Origin: DASVRZ01 sp038228695
GTDB lineage: Bacteria > Verrucomicrobiota > Verrucomicrobiia > Chthoniobacterales > DASVRZ01
NCBI GenBank assembly: GCA_038228695.1
Contig: JBBRPA010000009.1
Location: 1 to 64,000, forward strand
Direction: 5' to 3'
DNA length: 64,000 nt
Shown: positions 35,735 to 43,730 of the stretch, one piece after another
Position numbering within the stretch: the first letter of the stretch is position 1
Layout: every line of letters starts with the position of its first letter
Made by a program: the position numbers and the translations under genes
Notes under the pieces: model-generated
Told to the model about the DNA's origin: nothing
Seen by the model: only the letters and a program-made list of their open reading frames with translations
Database searches by the model: none

Positions 35735-36582
35735 TTCGCAGGTCGGGTGATGAGGGGCATGGTCTCCGAAATGGCGGTGCGCAGGTCCACGACCTCGGCC
35801 GTGGTGGGCGTCCGATCGATCGGGAAACTGACCAAATCGCGGATGGCCGAAAGGCGTTTGCGGAGGTCTTTGATCAGGGATTCGTCCTGCAAGGCTTGCG
35901 GAAGCTGATCGAGCTGTCTGGAGAGATACTCTACGATGGCGGGTTGGCGGAGCAATTTGGCGTCATCTGCGTCGTAATTCTGGGCCACCACACTACTCAC
36001 CACGTCCATGCCGCGCATCCAGCCGCCGATGTTCACGAGGATCACGAGGTCCTGGTCATCCATGCCAGCCATGGCCGAGCGGACGTCATTCTGGGTCGCC
36101 TCCAGTTCCTCCTTGAGCGCGTTCCACTCATTGTTTTCGGCGAAATCGGTGATGCTGTTGCCGCGCCCGAGGACATTTTGGCTAACGCCCAATTGTTTCG
36201 CGAGGCTGATAATGTCGCGGCCGATGTTTTTGACCTGCCGACTGTCCTGTGCCTCGACGGCGATGTAGCCATCGGCGATCAGGCCGCCGAGATTCAGGGC
36301 GATCTGGGCGCGGTTGCTGTAGGAGAGGGAGATGGGCGTCCGGTAAAAGAGCGACCAATTGGGGCGGTTACGCTTGCCGATCGCGGCAAAGAATTCACCG
36401 GGCATCGGGAGGGTGAGATCGTCGCTTTTGGCGGATTGCTCCATTTCCAACTTGGTCAGGTCCGCCACCTGCGGGACGACCAGTGTGCCCAGTTCTCGTG
36501 CGGTTCCCTCTGCACGAGCCGCCGCCAAACTAAGAACGACGGCCATCAGCACCGAGAAATAGGGGAAAAAGCCAGAGCGCAT
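35731..36582 (-). CDS. Secreted helical protein of unknown function
   Basis: 283 residues with a signal peptide (MRSGFFPYFSVLMAVVLSLAAARAEG). The mature part is mainly helical and acidic, with stretches such as DIISLAKQLGVSQNVLGRGNSITDFAE and LVILVNIGGWMRGMDVVSSVV. It reads like a periplasmic protein with an all-alpha domain. I recognise no family. It lies 55 bp after the LolA-like gene and is coupled by a 4-bp overlap to the 148-residue secreted protein, so it may belong to the envelope/export group encoded upstream. Confidence 0.7.
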   Translation of the reverse strand: MRSGFFPYFSVLMAVVLSLAAARAEGTARELGTLVVPQVADLTKLEMEQSAKSDDLTLPMPGEFFAAIGKRNRPNWSLFYRTPISLSYSNRAQIALNLGGLIADGYIAVEAQDSRQVKNIGRDIISLAKQLGVSQNVLGRGNSITDFAENNEWNALKEELEATQNDVRSAMAGMDDQDLVILVNIGGWMRGMDVVSSVVAQNYDADDAKLLRQPAIVEYLSRQLDQLPQALQDESLIKDLRKRLSAIRDLVSFPIDRTPTTAEVVDLRTAISETMPLITRPAK

Positions 36583-36637
36583 GGATCAATCTAAACCGAC
36601 CTCTTGTTTATTCGTTCGCCGGGAGGATTTCCACTAT

Positions 36638-37357
36638 TTATTTCCCGAGCGGCGTCGTCACGTTGGCCCCGGCGGGCGGGGTGAAATCAAAGGTGGCTGC
36701 GGGAATTGGCTCGTTTTGGAGGTTGGAAAGCCGAGTTTGGATTTTTTCCCCGCGCGGTGAAACCGTCTCGACGCTTTCCAAGAGCAGATCGTGATCGAAA
36801 TGAACAGTGAGCTGGGTGAAAAGCCGTCCGATGGCTGCGTTCTTCGGGGCGAGCTGCAGCATGTAGCCGGATTCGTTCCCATCGGCCGTGATCGTGAAAT
36901 CACGCCCGACCCGGGCGAAATCGAGCCCGGTGGTGAATGCCGCGATGCCTTGGTTGAGTAGTTTTTGCTTTTTCAGGTCGTAACGTTCGGCCTCTTGAAA
37001 AGCCGGGTAATACATCCAGAGAATCTCGCCATTGCTGACGACCACGCTTTCGCGACCTGTGCCTGCGCTTTCTTTGCGAAATTTGTCGGGCGCGGCATAC
37101 CAGAGTTTTCCACTCGTCACGGCTGGACGAGCGAGAATGCCGCCGCTTTTTTCTTCGCGATAGTCGGCTTTTAAAAACGGTTTCGCCTCGCGCCGGGCCG
37201 CGATTTTTTCCACCAGAGCGCGAGTAGCGACTTCATCCAAGGGCTGCCCCTGCATCAGAGAGCAGAGGAGTCCAAACAGGAACGTAGTTATACCACTGAT
37301 CCGGATAACGCTCGAGGAGCGTGGCGAAGAAATCGGCGATGCGTTGGGTGTTGGCAT
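36638..37357 (-). CDS. LolA-like outer-membrane lipoprotein carrier
   Basis: 239 residues if started at ATG 37357, which gives a plausible signal peptide (ITTFLFGLLCSLM core, then QGQP). This start overlaps the upstream acyltransferase by 125 bp. The only other ATG (37252) would leave no signal peptide, so the start is uncertain. The mature domain has the LolA pattern: ADYREEKSGGILARPAVTSGKLWYAAPDKFRKE, then VSNGEILWMYYPAFQEAERYDL. LolA ferries lipoproteins or other lipids across the periplasm. Next to an MMPL exporter and an HtrB-like acyltransferase, it looks like the LolA-type protein of aryl-polyene-like export loci rather than the housekeeping copy. Confidence 0.82.
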   Translation of the reverse strand: MPTPNASPISSPRSSSVIRISGITTFLFGLLCSLMQGQPLDEVATRALVEKIAARREAKPFLKADYREEKSGGILARPAVTSGKLWYAAPDKFRKESAGTGRESVVVSNGEILWMYYPAFQEAERYDLKKQKLLNQGIAAFTTGLDFARVGRDFTITADGNESGYMLQLAPKNAAIGRLFTQLTVHFDHDLLLESVETVSPRGEKIQTRLSNLQNEPIPAATFDFTPPAGANVTTPLGK

Positions 37358-38162
37358 GATGAGTTTCGGAAAGGTTGACCGCATGGCCCATCTCGATCGG
37401 CGGATACGCGTGGGAGGCGTATTTTCCCGAAGGCTGGGCAAAAACGAAGGCTGGAAGGATAGTCGCTCCGGTGTGCTGCCACAAGAGCGAGGCTGCGGGC
37501 GAAAAATAAGTGGTCCGCCCGAACATTTGCACGGGCACGGCGTTTTCTCCAAACGGTCGATCCACCAGTAAGGCGACGATGCCATTCCGGCGCAACGTCT
37601 GCACGATCTCCAGAAAAGAAAATGGATCCTGACCGAGCGTGATCGTTTTGATCCCGAATTTTTCGCGATATTTTTCGCGCCAGCGGCCGAGGTCGGCGAG
37701 CGGCTCGGCCAAGGTCACGACCGTTACCGGAATCTCCCGCACGGCGAGCAGAATGCCGCCCAGTTCCCACGCGCCGAGGTGGCCAGTGATAAGCACCGTG
37801 CCTTTTCCACGAGCCTGCGCGGCTTGCAGATGTTCGATCCCAGACCACTCGCTGACGATCTCGGCGACATCGCGCACGTTGGAATCCATGAAGCGAACAT
37901 TGTCGGAGATCTGCTGGATGAAATGGATGAAGTCACGTCGCACCATCTGGTCGAGATCTGGTCCCGAGGCGCCAGTGACCACGCGGAGATTTTCTTTGAT
38001 GATCTCGCGGCGTTCGTCGCACAGGTCGTAGGCCAGATGCCCGATGAAGCGGGCCAGCGCCTCACAGATAAACCGGGGAAAAAAGATCGAGATCCGATGG
38101 GCCGTTTGGAACGTCCACGACGTATACCAGAGATTGCGTTCGTTAATTGCTTCGTCGGACAT
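37233..38162 (-). CDS. LpxL/HtrB-like lysophospholipid acyltransferase
   Basis: 309 residues from ATG 38162 (MSDEAINERNLWY). The start overlaps the MMPL stop by 20 bp. The acyltransferase motif is TGHLGAWELGG (the H-x4-E/D catalytic pair), followed by 'VDRPFGENAVPVQMFGRTTYFSPAASLL', typical of the HtrB/LpxL late acyltransferase family; it ends RYPDQWYNYVPVW. These enzymes add an acyl chain to lipid A or another lipid acceptor at the inner membrane. In aryl polyene clusters a relative attaches the polyene to its lipid anchor. Acceptor not predictable here. Confidence 0.88.
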   Translation of the reverse strand: MSDEAINERNLWYTSWTFQTAHRISIFFPRFICEALARFIGHLAYDLCDERREIIKENLRVVTGASGPDLDQMVRRDFIHFIQQISDNVRFMDSNVRDVAEIVSEWSGIEHLQAAQARGKGTVLITGHLGAWELGGILLAVREIPVTVVTLAEPLADLGRWREKYREKFGIKTITLGQDPFSFLEIVQTLRRNGIVALLVDRPFGENAVPVQMFGRTTYFSPAASLLWQHTGATILPAFVFAQPSGKYASHAYPPIEMGHAVNLSETHHANTQRIADFFATLLERYPDQWYNYVPVWTPLLSDAGAALG

Positions 38163-40623
38163 AGGCAGGAACGAGGAAAAAAAGAGTCGCGAAAATGCTC
38201 CAGACCACGCCGATCGCACAAAGCAGGCCGAGACGGCTGAGCGAGGGATTTTCCGCGAAACCAAGCGAACCAAAACCGGCGGCTGAGGTCAGTGCGCTGA
38301 GCAAAACCGGCTTGAGAATGCCTCGGAACAACGCCTTTTTTTCTCCCGGGGCGCGAACCGCTAACAGAACGTAAATTCCGTAATCGACGCCGACGCCGAG
38401 GACTAAAGGGAAGGCGAGAATGTTAAACAAATTGATTGGCAAACCTACCATTTTGACGGTCGCGATCATCGCGCCAATCGAAAGGATCAATGTGAGCATG
38501 AGCAGGAGCAGCGGGGCGATCTGACGGTAGAGGAAAATCAGGAGGACAACATTAAAAAGAATCATGGTCACGCTCAACACGACCAGCTTGGTTTGCGCCC
38601 AGGAAATGAGGTCGGCCATGGTGAACGTCCATCCGGTGAGATGCAGCGGCACACGGGGTGGGGTCGCGAGGGTGAGAAACTCCGCTTTGTCCTGCGGCGT
38701 CGTGATTTTCCGCACGGGAATAAGGTAAGCCGTGGCGAGATTAGGTTTCGCGCTAAAGAATTTATCGAGGACAAACCACCAACTGGAATTCGCCGGCAAC
38801 ACCTCGCGAAAGGAAAGCGCCGCCGGGCCATTTTTTGCGACTTTTTGGAGGAGATCGAGCGTGTGGAGTCCGCCCTCAAATGCCGCCTCGGAAAATCCCT
38901 CCCGGGCCAGCGCTGCGGAAAGTCCGGAGCGAATCGCGGTGAAGTCGAGGTCGGCTAGTTTGGCGGAGTTTTCCGCGAGGCGATCGGGGGAAAGGACGAA
39001 GGCCGCCGGGGTGGAGGCCGATTTAATTTTTCCCTCGGCCACAAGGTGATTCCAGTGCTCCGTCGCAGCACTCCAGCGGCGATGGAATTCCCGGGCTTCC
39101 GGGGCGTCGATAATAGCTAGGATGGGCTCGTCCCCGGTGGGTGACATTTTTTCCTGAATCGTCCGCAAGGCGTAACCCGCCGGGACGTTTTTCGGTTCGA
39201 GCGAGCGCGGATTCGGCTCGATTTTCAATTCCGCCAAAGGCAACGCGGCGAAAATTGTCAGTCCTAGCAACAAAGCCAACGCCACCCACATTACACCACG
39301 CGGCGCACGGAAAAGGTGGGTCAGATACCCTTCGAGCGAAGCCGCAAGAAGGTCGCGATGAATCGGGCGATGCTCCGAACCGATGAAAAGAAAAAACACC
39401 GTGAGCATGAGCGCCGCCGCCAGCAAAATCCCAAACCCGATAAGCACCCCGAGTTGGGCGAAACCTGCGCATCCACTCAGAAGCAGGGCAAGAAAACCCG
39501 CGCCGGTGGTGATCGCTCCAAAAAAGATGCTTTGGCCTAGCCGACTAACAGACGTCTCGATCGCCTTTTCGTGGCTGGCACCGCCGTCGCGTTCGGTTTG
39601 GTAGCAGCCGTAGAGCAACATGCCGAAATCCACTCCGAGTCCGATGAGAATCGAGCAAAAGCCGACCGTGATGCCATTGAGCGCGCTGAAACAGAGACTG
39701 CCAAAAGTGACCGCGAGCAGGCAGCACAAAAACAGCACGATCATGATTGAAAGCAGCGGGCGAATGCGGCGAAACCCGTAATAAAAAACTCCGGAGACCA
39801 GTAGAATCGAGCCGATGAGAGTCGAGATAATGTCCCGCTCCATGCCTTTGGAAAGCTGCGCCACGTAGGGGGTTCGGCCGGTGACGAGAATTTCGGGTGC
39901 CGGTCCGGTCCACGATGCCAGCACACGGCGGTTAAAATCGTCCACTTTGCGCATCGTCGCTCGACATTCCTCCGGGCTATCGCCGAGCTGGTCGGTGAGC
40001 ACTAAAATGAGGCGGAGGGTGCCGTCGGCGGAGGCGAGCGGCTGGGCTTTTTCCATCGAGAAATTACTAGCCATCGGCTTCATCGCGGGGACGACGAGGC
40101 CGAGCGGATCGAGGTTGAGTTGGGCCTCCGCGCGCACGGAACCCGATTCGATCGCGACTCGTTGCTGGGCGAGGCGGGCGGCGAGGGCGGGTGGTTGCAA
40201 TTGGGCGACGGCGGCATCGAATTCCGGCCCGGGCAGATTGAAAAGCAGGGGAACGGCAAGAGATTGCACATCCATCATGCCGCCGGTTTTCTCCAACGGT
40301 GATCGGTCGAGGAAACGGGTCACCCAGCGTTCGCGGTTGAGCATTTCCGAGAAATGCTCGGCGAATGCATCGAAATCGGCGGTCTGTTTGGGATCGTAAA
40401 GTGCGAAGGTTAGCTCGCGATTTTTGCTGAACTGCGAGTTGTAAATCTTGAGCGATTCGACGGTGTCGAAACCGGACGGCAACAGATTCAAAATCTCGGT
40501 GTCGATCCGCAGCGAAAGAGCGAGGGCCGCGAGTGATCCGAGCACCACGACAAGAAGCGAGGCGAGCCAAGTGCGGCGTCGGTGAACGATGGAGTGCGCC
40601 ACTGCGCGGCTGAAGTTCATCAC
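38143..40623 (-). CDS. MMPL/RND-family exporter
   Basis: 826 residues with the duplicated RND layout: one N-terminal helix (about 18-38), a large periplasmic loop, five helices (about 255-420), a second loop and five closing helices (about 690-825). Characteristic pieces are GFCSILIGLGVDFGMLLYGCYQTERDGG and its second-half counterpart FPLVLGVGVDYGIYVLLAVR, each carrying the GxDF/Y segment expected in helix 4/10. MMPL proteins export lipids such as hopanoids, mycolates or aryl polyenes, using the proton gradient. It is translationally coupled to the acyltransferase gene and preceded by a lipoprotein gene 12 bp upstream. Confidence 0.9.
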   Translation of the reverse strand: MMNFSRAVAHSIVHRRRTWLASLLVVVLGSLAALALSLRIDTEILNLLPSGFDTVESLKIYNSQFSKNRELTFALYDPKQTADFDAFAEHFSEMLNRERWVTRFLDRSPLEKTGGMMDVQSLAVPLLFNLPGPEFDAAVAQLQPPALAARLAQQRVAIESGSVRAEAQLNLDPLGLVVPAMKPMASNFSMEKAQPLASADGTLRLILVLTDQLGDSPEECRATMRKVDDFNRRVLASWTGPAPEILVTGRTPYVAQLSKGMERDIISTLIGSILLVSGVFYYGFRRIRPLLSIMIVLFLCCLLAVTFGSLCFSALNGITVGFCSILIGLGVDFGMLLYGCYQTERDGGASHEKAIETSVSRLGQSIFFGAITTGAGFLALLLSGCAGFAQLGVLIGFGILLAAALMLTVFFLFIGSEHRPIHRDLLAASLEGYLTHLFRAPRGVMWVALALLLGLTIFAALPLAELKIEPNPRSLEPKNVPAGYALRTIQEKMSPTGDEPILAIIDAPEAREFHRRWSAATEHWNHLVAEGKIKSASTPAAFVLSPDRLAENSAKLADLDFTAIRSGLSAALAREGFSEAAFEGGLHTLDLLQKVAKNGPAALSFREVLPANSSWWFVLDKFFSAKPNLATAYLIPVRKITTPQDKAEFLTLATPPRVPLHLTGWTFTMADLISWAQTKLVVLSVTMILFNVVLLIFLYRQIAPLLLLMLTLILSIGAMIATVKMVGLPINLFNILAFPLVLGVGVDYGIYVLLAVRAPGEKKALFRGILKPVLLSALTSAAGFGSLGFAENPSLSRLGLLCAIGVVWSIFATLFFLVPAYVRRSN

Positions 40624-40635
40624 CTGAAATCCAGT

Positions 40636-41058
40636 CTAGCGTTCCAGCCGGAATTGAATCCCGGTGCCCGGCGCGGGCCGGGATTTTTCAAGGGCGGCAG
40701 TTGTCTCCTGAAACCATTCCCGCAGGTGCGGCGGTGCCGAGTCCACCAATCCGGAAAACGGTCGGTGCGCCAGCGGACCTCGTGCCCAGCCAACGGTTTC
40801 AGCACGATCGAGTTGGAGGAGAATCAGGCCGGCTTTGTTCACTTCGAGGGAAAATTCCCGAGCGCTGCTTCCCTTGCGCAACGTGACGTCGGCAATAATG
40901 GCGCGATGCGCGTCGCGGTAGCGAACTTGGCCGGGAATGGTGGCCCAATTCGCGGCGGGTCGGGGAGCGACGGATGGCTTTTGCCAGAGTGCGCAACCGG
41001 AGTGAAGAGCGAGGAAGACTGTTAGGAGAACCAGTCGTGCGATCTGCCGAAAACCCAT
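40636..41058 (-). CDS. Lipoprotein of the MMPL export locus
   Basis: 140 residues with a lipoprotein signal: FLALHSGC, Cys22 being the lipidation site. The rest is soluble with no membrane segment, containing 'GQVRYRDAHRAIIADVTLRKGSSAREFSLEVNKAGLILLQLDR'. It occupies the position where aryl-polyene-type clusters encode a small (DUF3261-type) lipoprotein, but I cannot confirm that family by sequence. The start codon overlaps the oxidoreductase stop by 1 bp, and the MMPL gene follows after 12 bp, so it is within the same transcript. Confidence 0.75.
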   Translation of the reverse strand: MGFRQIARLVLLTVFLALHSGCALWQKPSVAPRPAANWATIPGQVRYRDAHRAIIADVTLRKGSSAREFSLEVNKAGLILLQLDRAETVGWARGPLAHRPFSGLVDSAPPHLREWFQETTAALEKSRPAPGTGIQFRLER

Positions 41059-42314
41059 CAGGCCACTTTGGGTTCCAACGTCAGTTTAGGCGAAAGCGGG
41101 TAGCGTTTTTGCAGGCGGACAATGAAGCGGAAAAGCGCCATGCGCCAGCGGATCGCAAAACTGCGGCCGTCGTTCCCGGCGAGGATCGCGTTGATCGCGG
41201 GAACCATTTGCAAATGTTGGGTGGGATTGAAAAAGGTCTCGATAAACTCCTGACGATACCAGCCCAGCACGAGGTCGAGGTAAAGGTCCATCACCCGGTT
41301 GATTTTGCGATGGTAGGAGGCAAACAAACGGGGGCGCAGTTTTGGGTTCTGCAACGCGGCAAGAATCGCGTCGCCGGATTGTTCGCCAGTCAGGATTGCG
41401 AGAAAGACGCCGCTGCTGAATACCGGGTCGATGAAGCCGGCTGCATCCCCAGCCAGAATCCAGCGATCGCCCGCAAAATTCTCGTTGCGGTAGGAGTAAT
41501 CGCCCGTGCCATGGACTGGAGTGACGCGGGTGGCGCGGGACATTTTTTCCTGCACGACGGGCTGATTGGCGATGGCTGATTCGAGCGTGTCCTCCGGGGA
41601 AAGGCCCTGAGCTTTATAGTCGTCGAGATCCATGACGAGGCCGACGCTCATTTTCGTTTCCGTGAGCGGGATCATCCAAAACCAAGATTTCGATGTCCGC
41701 ACCATGCGGGTGAGCGTGCCGTCGATTCCTTCGGGGCGTTCGACGTTTTCGTAGTGGGCGAAAACCGCGAACTTCTTCAGGTCGTGATACGATTTTTTTA
41801 GTCCAAAATGGTTTCCCACGAGGCTGTTGCGGCCGCTGGCATCGATTACGTAATCGGCTTCGATCTCCGTCGGGCAATCGTCTCCGTTTGTGGTTAGGCG
41901 AACTCCGTTTTCAGAGAATTCGATCGCCGTCACTTGCGTTTCCTCGAAGACCTCGGCACCTTCGGCGCGGGCGTGGTCGAGCAAGAGTTTGTCGAAATCG
42001 GCCCGAGTGACCTGGTAGGCGCTCTCCCTTTTGGATTTGAAGCCGTTTTTAAAATGGAAACGCAACTCCCGCGTGCCGCAGCCACTGGCGATCTCCGCTC
42101 CATATTTTGGCATAAATCCGGCGCCGCTCATTTTCTCGCGCAATCCGAGTCGATCGAACGCGTCCATGCTGTAGGGCAAAAGCGACTCGCCGATGTGGAA
42201 ACGGGGAAATTTCTCGCGCTCAAGCACGATGACGCGCCGCCCACCTCGCGCAAGCGTGATAGCTGCCGTGCTCCCTGCTGGGCCCCCTCCGATAATGGCT
42301 GCGTCGTATCGCAT
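41058..42314 (-). CDS. FAD-dependent oxidoreductase (geranylgeranyl reductase/halogenase-like)
   Basis: 418 residues. The N-terminal Rossmann motif is IIGGGPAGSTAAITLARGG (residues 7-25), and the second FAD motif is WILAGDAAGFIDPVFSSGV. The overall order is that of p-hydroxybenzoate-hydroxylase-fold enzymes such as tryptophan halogenases and geranylgeranyl reductases. I did not see the halogenase WxWxIP motif or the GGRG-type lysine region intact (SWFWMIPL is present, which is close), so reductase or halogenase function is open. It is the first gene of the group running to about 36.6 kb, with a 78-bp divergent promoter region shared with lptF/G. Confidence 0.85.
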   Translation of the reverse strand: MRYDAAIIGGGPAGSTAAITLARGGRRVIVLEREKFPRFHIGESLLPYSMDAFDRLGLREKMSGAGFMPKYGAEIASGCGTRELRFHFKNGFKSKRESAYQVTRADFDKLLLDHARAEGAEVFEETQVTAIEFSENGVRLTTNGDDCPTEIEADYVIDASGRNSLVGNHFGLKKSYHDLKKFAVFAHYENVERPEGIDGTLTRMVRTSKSWFWMIPLTETKMSVGLVMDLDDYKAQGLSPEDTLESAIANQPVVQEKMSRATRVTPVHGTGDYSYRNENFAGDRWILAGDAAGFIDPVFSSGVFLAILTGEQSGDAILAALQNPKLRPRLFASYHRKINRVMDLYLDLVLGWYRQEFIETFFNPTQHLQMVPAINAILAGNDGRSFAIRWRMALFRFIVRLQKRYPLSPKLTLEPKVA

Positions 42315-42392
42315 TGCTGAGGTAGATTTCTAATCGCGGACCAAACTTCTTGCAAACGAATCCCGCACGAATCATCGTTTTGAATTGCCCCG

Positions 42393-43502
42393 ATGCATCT
42401 ACTCCACCGCTACGTTGTCCGCCAAGTCCTCGCCACTTTCCTGATCGCGGTCTCCGTTTTGAGCGGCATCTTCATTCTTGGCTCGATCATGACCAAGGTG
42501 CTCGACTTGCTCGTGAACCACGATTTTCCGCTCATTTTTGTCGCACGCTTCATCGCCTACATCGTGCCGTTTTCGCTCATGTACACGATTCCGTGGGCGT
42601 TCCTGACCACCGTCCTGCTCGTCTTTGGGCGGCTCTCGGCGGAAAATGAATTGATCGCGATGCGCGCCTGCGGGGTCGGGATCGCGGGCATTTGCGCCCC
42701 GGTCGTCGGAACGGCCCTGCTCCTTTCGATCTTCTGTTTTTGGATCAATACCACCGTTGCCCCCCGCGCCCAGCAGCAAATGAAGGAAACGCTCAAAGAC
42801 GTCGCCACGAGCGATCCGCTGTCGCTTTTTGGCAGTGACCGGATTATCGACCAGTTTCCCGGGCGGAAAATTTACGTCGGGCAGAAAGACGGCAAGAAAC
42901 TGAACAACATCCAGGTCTTCGAAATCGACGAAACGAGCAAACCTGTTCGCGTCGTCTCCGCACGGGAGGGCAGTCTCGAGCTCGACCTCGCCCAAGAGCG
43001 CGTCCTGCTGCGCCTGAACAACGCCATCTACGAAGAGCGCGACCAGACCGATCTTGCTAACATTCACAAAATCCGCCAGGGCATCACCATGGAGGAAGGC
43101 GTGCTACCCATTTCCCTGAGTGCGTTGTATGACAAAAACCAAAAGCGCCGCGGCCTGACCACGCTGACTTTGCATGAACTGAAAAGCGCCCTCGCGGCGG
43201 ACAACACCGTCGAGCGGAAAAGCGCCACCCTCACCGAACTGAACAAACGCTATTCACTTTCCCTCGGTTGTTTTGCCCTCGCCCTCGTCGGCATTCCACT
43301 CGGAATCACCGCGCATCGGCGCGAGACCTCGATCGGCTTCGCGCTCAGTCTCGCGGTCGCGGTCTCCTACTTTATTTTCATCATGATCGCCGACAATTCG
43401 CGGAACAATCCCGCGCTCTATCCGCAGTGGATGATCTGGGCGCCGAATGTGATTTTTATCACGCTCGGTGGTTGGCTCAGCGCTCGGATGGCGCGGAACT
43501 AA
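42393..43502 (+). CDS. LptF/LptG-family LPS export permease (YjgP/YjgQ)
   Basis: 369 residues with six membrane helices: three in the first 110 residues (FLIAVSVLSGIFILGSIM, PFSLMYTIPWAFLTTVLLVF, ICAPVVGTALLLSIFCFWI) and three in the last 100. They flank a periplasmic beta-jelly-roll domain (about 125-270, including KIYVGQKDGKKLNNIQVFE). LptF and LptG form the inner-membrane core of the Lpt machine with the LptB ATPase and move lipopolysaccharide to the cell surface. Only one permease is present here; its partner must be elsewhere. Together with the LpxL-like enzyme it supports an LPS-bearing outer membrane. Confidence 0.93.
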   Translation: MHLLHRYVVRQVLATFLIAVSVLSGIFILGSIMTKVLDLLVNHDFPLIFVARFIAYIVPFSLMYTIPWAFLTTVLLVFGRLSAENELIAMRACGVGIAGICAPVVGTALLLSIFCFWINTTVAPRAQQQMKETLKDVATSDPLSLFGSDRIIDQFPGRKIYVGQKDGKKLNNIQVFEIDETSKPVRVVSAREGSLELDLAQERVLLRLNNAIYEERDQTDLANIHKIRQGITMEEGVLPISLSALYDKNQKRRGLTTLTLHELKSALAADNTVERKSATLTELNKRYSLSLGCFALALVGIPLGITAHRRETSIGFALSLAVAVSYFIFIMIADNSRNNPALYPQWMIWAPNVIFITLGGWLSARMARN

Positions 43503-43524
43503 TTAGCTGCTCGTGGCGGCAAAT

Positions 43525-43651
43525 GTCTCGGGTAGTGCGGGCATCTTGCCTGCTGGGCGGCGCATCTTGCGGCGCTGCCTCTCAATCGGATGGGCGATAG
43601 TTTCGGCGAGACGCCAAAACCAGCAGGAGAGACGCCCGCACTACCCGAGAC
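43525..43651. repeat. REP-like palindromic element (long hairpin)
   Basis: An 18-bp arm GTCTCGGGTAGTGCGGGC (43525-43542) is exactly complementary to 43634-43651. The inverted match continues imperfectly inwards through CCTGCTGG/CCAGCAGG. The 127-bp element fills most of the 228-bp gap between two convergently transcribed genes, where it may also serve as a bidirectional terminator. Its size and structure are those of bacterial REP/MITE-like repeats mobilised by a REP-associated transposase; none is present in the window, and no second copy was found here. Confidence 0.7.
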
Positions 43652-43730
43652 CACATCCTTCTCGCGGCCAGAGTTTTTCTTAGAATGCGTTAGGAGCGCC
43701 CGATGGTGGCTCCGTGATTTATGGTATGAC

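Noticed and set aside
43503..43730. tRNA-like fold in the palindromic gap
   Set aside because: The long inverted repeat explains the pairing; no acceptor stem with T-loop GTTCRA or anticodon arm was found.
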